From: Bacteroidota bacterium
GTDB lineage: Bacteria > Bacteroidota > Bacteroidia > Chitinophagales > Chitinophagaceae
DNA: 64,000 nucleotides
Reading direction: 5' to 3'
Assembly: GCA_013289175.1 (NCBI GenBank)
Contig: JABDAN010000002.1
Coordinates: 1-64,000, forward strand
Shown here: in pieces, positions 63,186 through 64,000 of the stretch
How positions within the stretch are numbered: position 1 is the first letter of the stretch
How the letters are laid out: each line of letters opens with the position of its first letter
The notes under the pieces: generated by a model
Told to the model about the DNA's origin: nothing
The model's database searches: none
The model's input: only the letters and a program-made list of their open reading frames with translations
Position numbers and translations under genes: made by a program

Positions 63186-63815
63186 ATGATTTATATTTTC
63201 CCCTTTTTACTTGGAATGACGCTCAGTTTGCTTGGGCAATTGCCCCTGGGGACCATCTCTTTGACGGCCACTCAGATTTCCTTACAGGAAAATTTTCGAA
63301 GTGCTTGGCAATATTCTATTGGGGTAGCGCTGGTGGAAATGATCTATCTGCGGGCCGTTCTGGCGGGCATGCGCTGGATCACCAGACATCAGTTTATATT
63401 TAATATTTTCAACTGGCTTGCCGTACTATTTTTTCTATTGTTGGGCGTGTTGAGTTTTGTTGCTGCCCGCAGGTTGGAAAAAAAAGATCAAAAAACCTTG
63501 ATACTCCGGACCCGCCTCCATCGTTTCTTCCTGGGTATGGGCATGAGCGCATTAAATCCGGCTCAAATTCCATTCTGGTTTATCTGGTCTGCTTATTTTT
63601 TAAATATGGGTTGGTTGCGGCTAGCTCCCTATTCTTTCAATTTATTTACCCTGGGGTCAGGATTGGGCACGGTCGGCGGTCTGGCGATTTATATGTATGG
63701 TGGAAACTGGATGGTCTCCCAAATGAAAACCAGTAACCGGACACTCAACACCTTGGTCGGAATTATTTTTGTTGTCGCTGCGCTCGTTCAGCTGGTCAGG
63801 ATGGCAAGGTCCTAA
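63186..63815 (+). CDS. LysE family translocator
   Basis: A 209-aa integral membrane exporter with about six helices. MIYIFPFLLGMTLSLLGQLPLGTISLTATQISL matches the LysE/RhtB N-terminal signature. The middle loop has RLEKKDQKTLILRTRLHRFF and the last helices GIIFVVAALVQLVRM. Likely substrate is an amino acid or similar metabolite. It is the last gene of the unit and its stop overlaps the next gene's stop by 4 bp on the other strand. Confidence 0.86.
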   Translation: MIYIFPFLLGMTLSLLGQLPLGTISLTATQISLQENFRSAWQYSIGVALVEMIYLRAVLAGMRWITRHQFIFNIFNWLAVLFFLLLGVLSFVAARRLEKKDQKTLILRTRLHRFFLGMGMSALNPAQIPFWFIWSAYFLNMGWLRLAPYSFNLFTLGSGLGTVGGLAIYMYGGNWMVSQMKTSNRTLNTLVGIIFVVAALVQLVRMARS

Positions 63816-64000
63816 CCATTTTTCCAGGCATCTCGATCCTCCGGACTGAATTTCCAGGGAGCAAAATTATTTTCCACATTGCCAAACATCGTATTCCATT
63901 CTGCGGGAGCGTCAGAATCCTCCATCACCAGGGAGCGTCTAAGTTCCAAAATGATTTCCAGCGGACTGATACTCACCGGACACTCCTCCACACAGGCATT
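63812..64000 (-). CDS. 4Fe-4S dicluster protein, C-terminus (partial)
   Basis: Minus-strand frame open from the right edge to the TAG at 63812, 62 residues plus stop. It begins ACVEECPVSISPLEIILELR, the second Cys-rich part of a ferredoxin-like 4Fe-4S domain, and ends in NNFAPWKFSPEDRDAW. This matches the heterodisulfide reductase C-like subunit that usually lies immediately upstream of the CCG-domain gene in Bacteroidota. Here the two are 5.2 kb apart on the same strand. The N-terminus is outside the window. Confidence 0.82.
   Translation of the reverse strand, partial: NACVEECPVSISPLEIILELRRSLVMEDSDAPAEWNTMFGNVENNFAPWKFSPEDRDAWKNG

Overview
ORGANISM. The gene families, gene order and promoters point to a Bacteroidota chromosome, most likely Chitinophagaceae or a close relative. 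Evidence: many start codons are preceded by the Bacteroidota -7 box TAnnTTTG, Shine-Dalgarno sequences are weak or absent, and there is a PorW/SprE-type secretion protein, a bactofilin with its membrane partner, parE followed by DUF1835, WbqC, NRDE/TANGO2, DinB proteins and a CCG-domain Fe-S protein. I cannot name the genus. Gene density is high. I see no phage, insertion sequence, CRISPR array or rRNA, and two tRNAs (initiator Met and Cys). LAYOUT. 1-3.4 kb: surface-glycan genes (a partial GT-C-like membrane protein missing from the ORF track, then two glycosyltransferases). 3.4-9.6 kb: purL-hldD-proC, a small protein, and pyrG. 9.7-12.7 kb: esterase lipoprotein, tRNA-fMet, an AT-rich alpha/beta hydrolase, and a DUF4846 protein. 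12.8-24 kb, cell envelope: PBP1A, PorW/SprE, an apparently peptidase-less M23-type membrane protein with bactofilin, an AtpI-like membrane protein, an SprT-like protein, ftsE, and two more glycosyltransferases. 23.7-36.3 kb, housekeeping: rpsO, pnp, prmA, plsY, dnaG, a ModF-like double ATPase, parE and DUF1835. 36.3-46 kb: desaturase, GH32, aldose epimerase, a MacB/FtsX-type permease, a GH5-like enzyme, a HAD phosphatase and class I aldolase. 46-57.8 kb: DMT exporter divergent from an Lrp regulator, SDR, gluconokinase, serine hydrolase, tRNA-Cys, DinB, nucleotidase, EamA protein, lactonase-fold protein, deacetylase, an RlmK-like methyltransferase and WbqC. 57.8-64 kb: CCG Fe-S protein, then a Crp/Fnr regulator followed by YHS-DoxX-YceI-DinB-NRDE-ATP-grasp-LysE, and the C-terminus of a 4Fe-4S dicluster protein at the right edge. 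HOW THE GENES WORK TOGETHER. I found no single new multi-gene system. The most informative signals are regulatory. (1) dnaG has no ATG, GTG or TTG start and appears to use CTG. (2) ftsE has a promoter so close to its ATG that its mRNA should be leaderless. (3) A phased 21-bp repeat array lies upstream of the MacB-type permease. (4) Two 19-bp TTCGAA-centred operators lie 31 bp apart between lrp and the exporter. (5) A TGTCA-N6-TGACA site lies near -41 of the YHS-DoxX-YceI unit, next to the crp/fnr gene. (6) A membrane protein that looks like an M23 peptidase without its peptidase domain is paired with bactofilin. Also noted: an unlisted 28-residue membrane peptide with a 16-bp palindrome upstream, and inverted repeats in several leaders. 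Coordinates are read directly from the sequence. Family names come from recognition without database searches.
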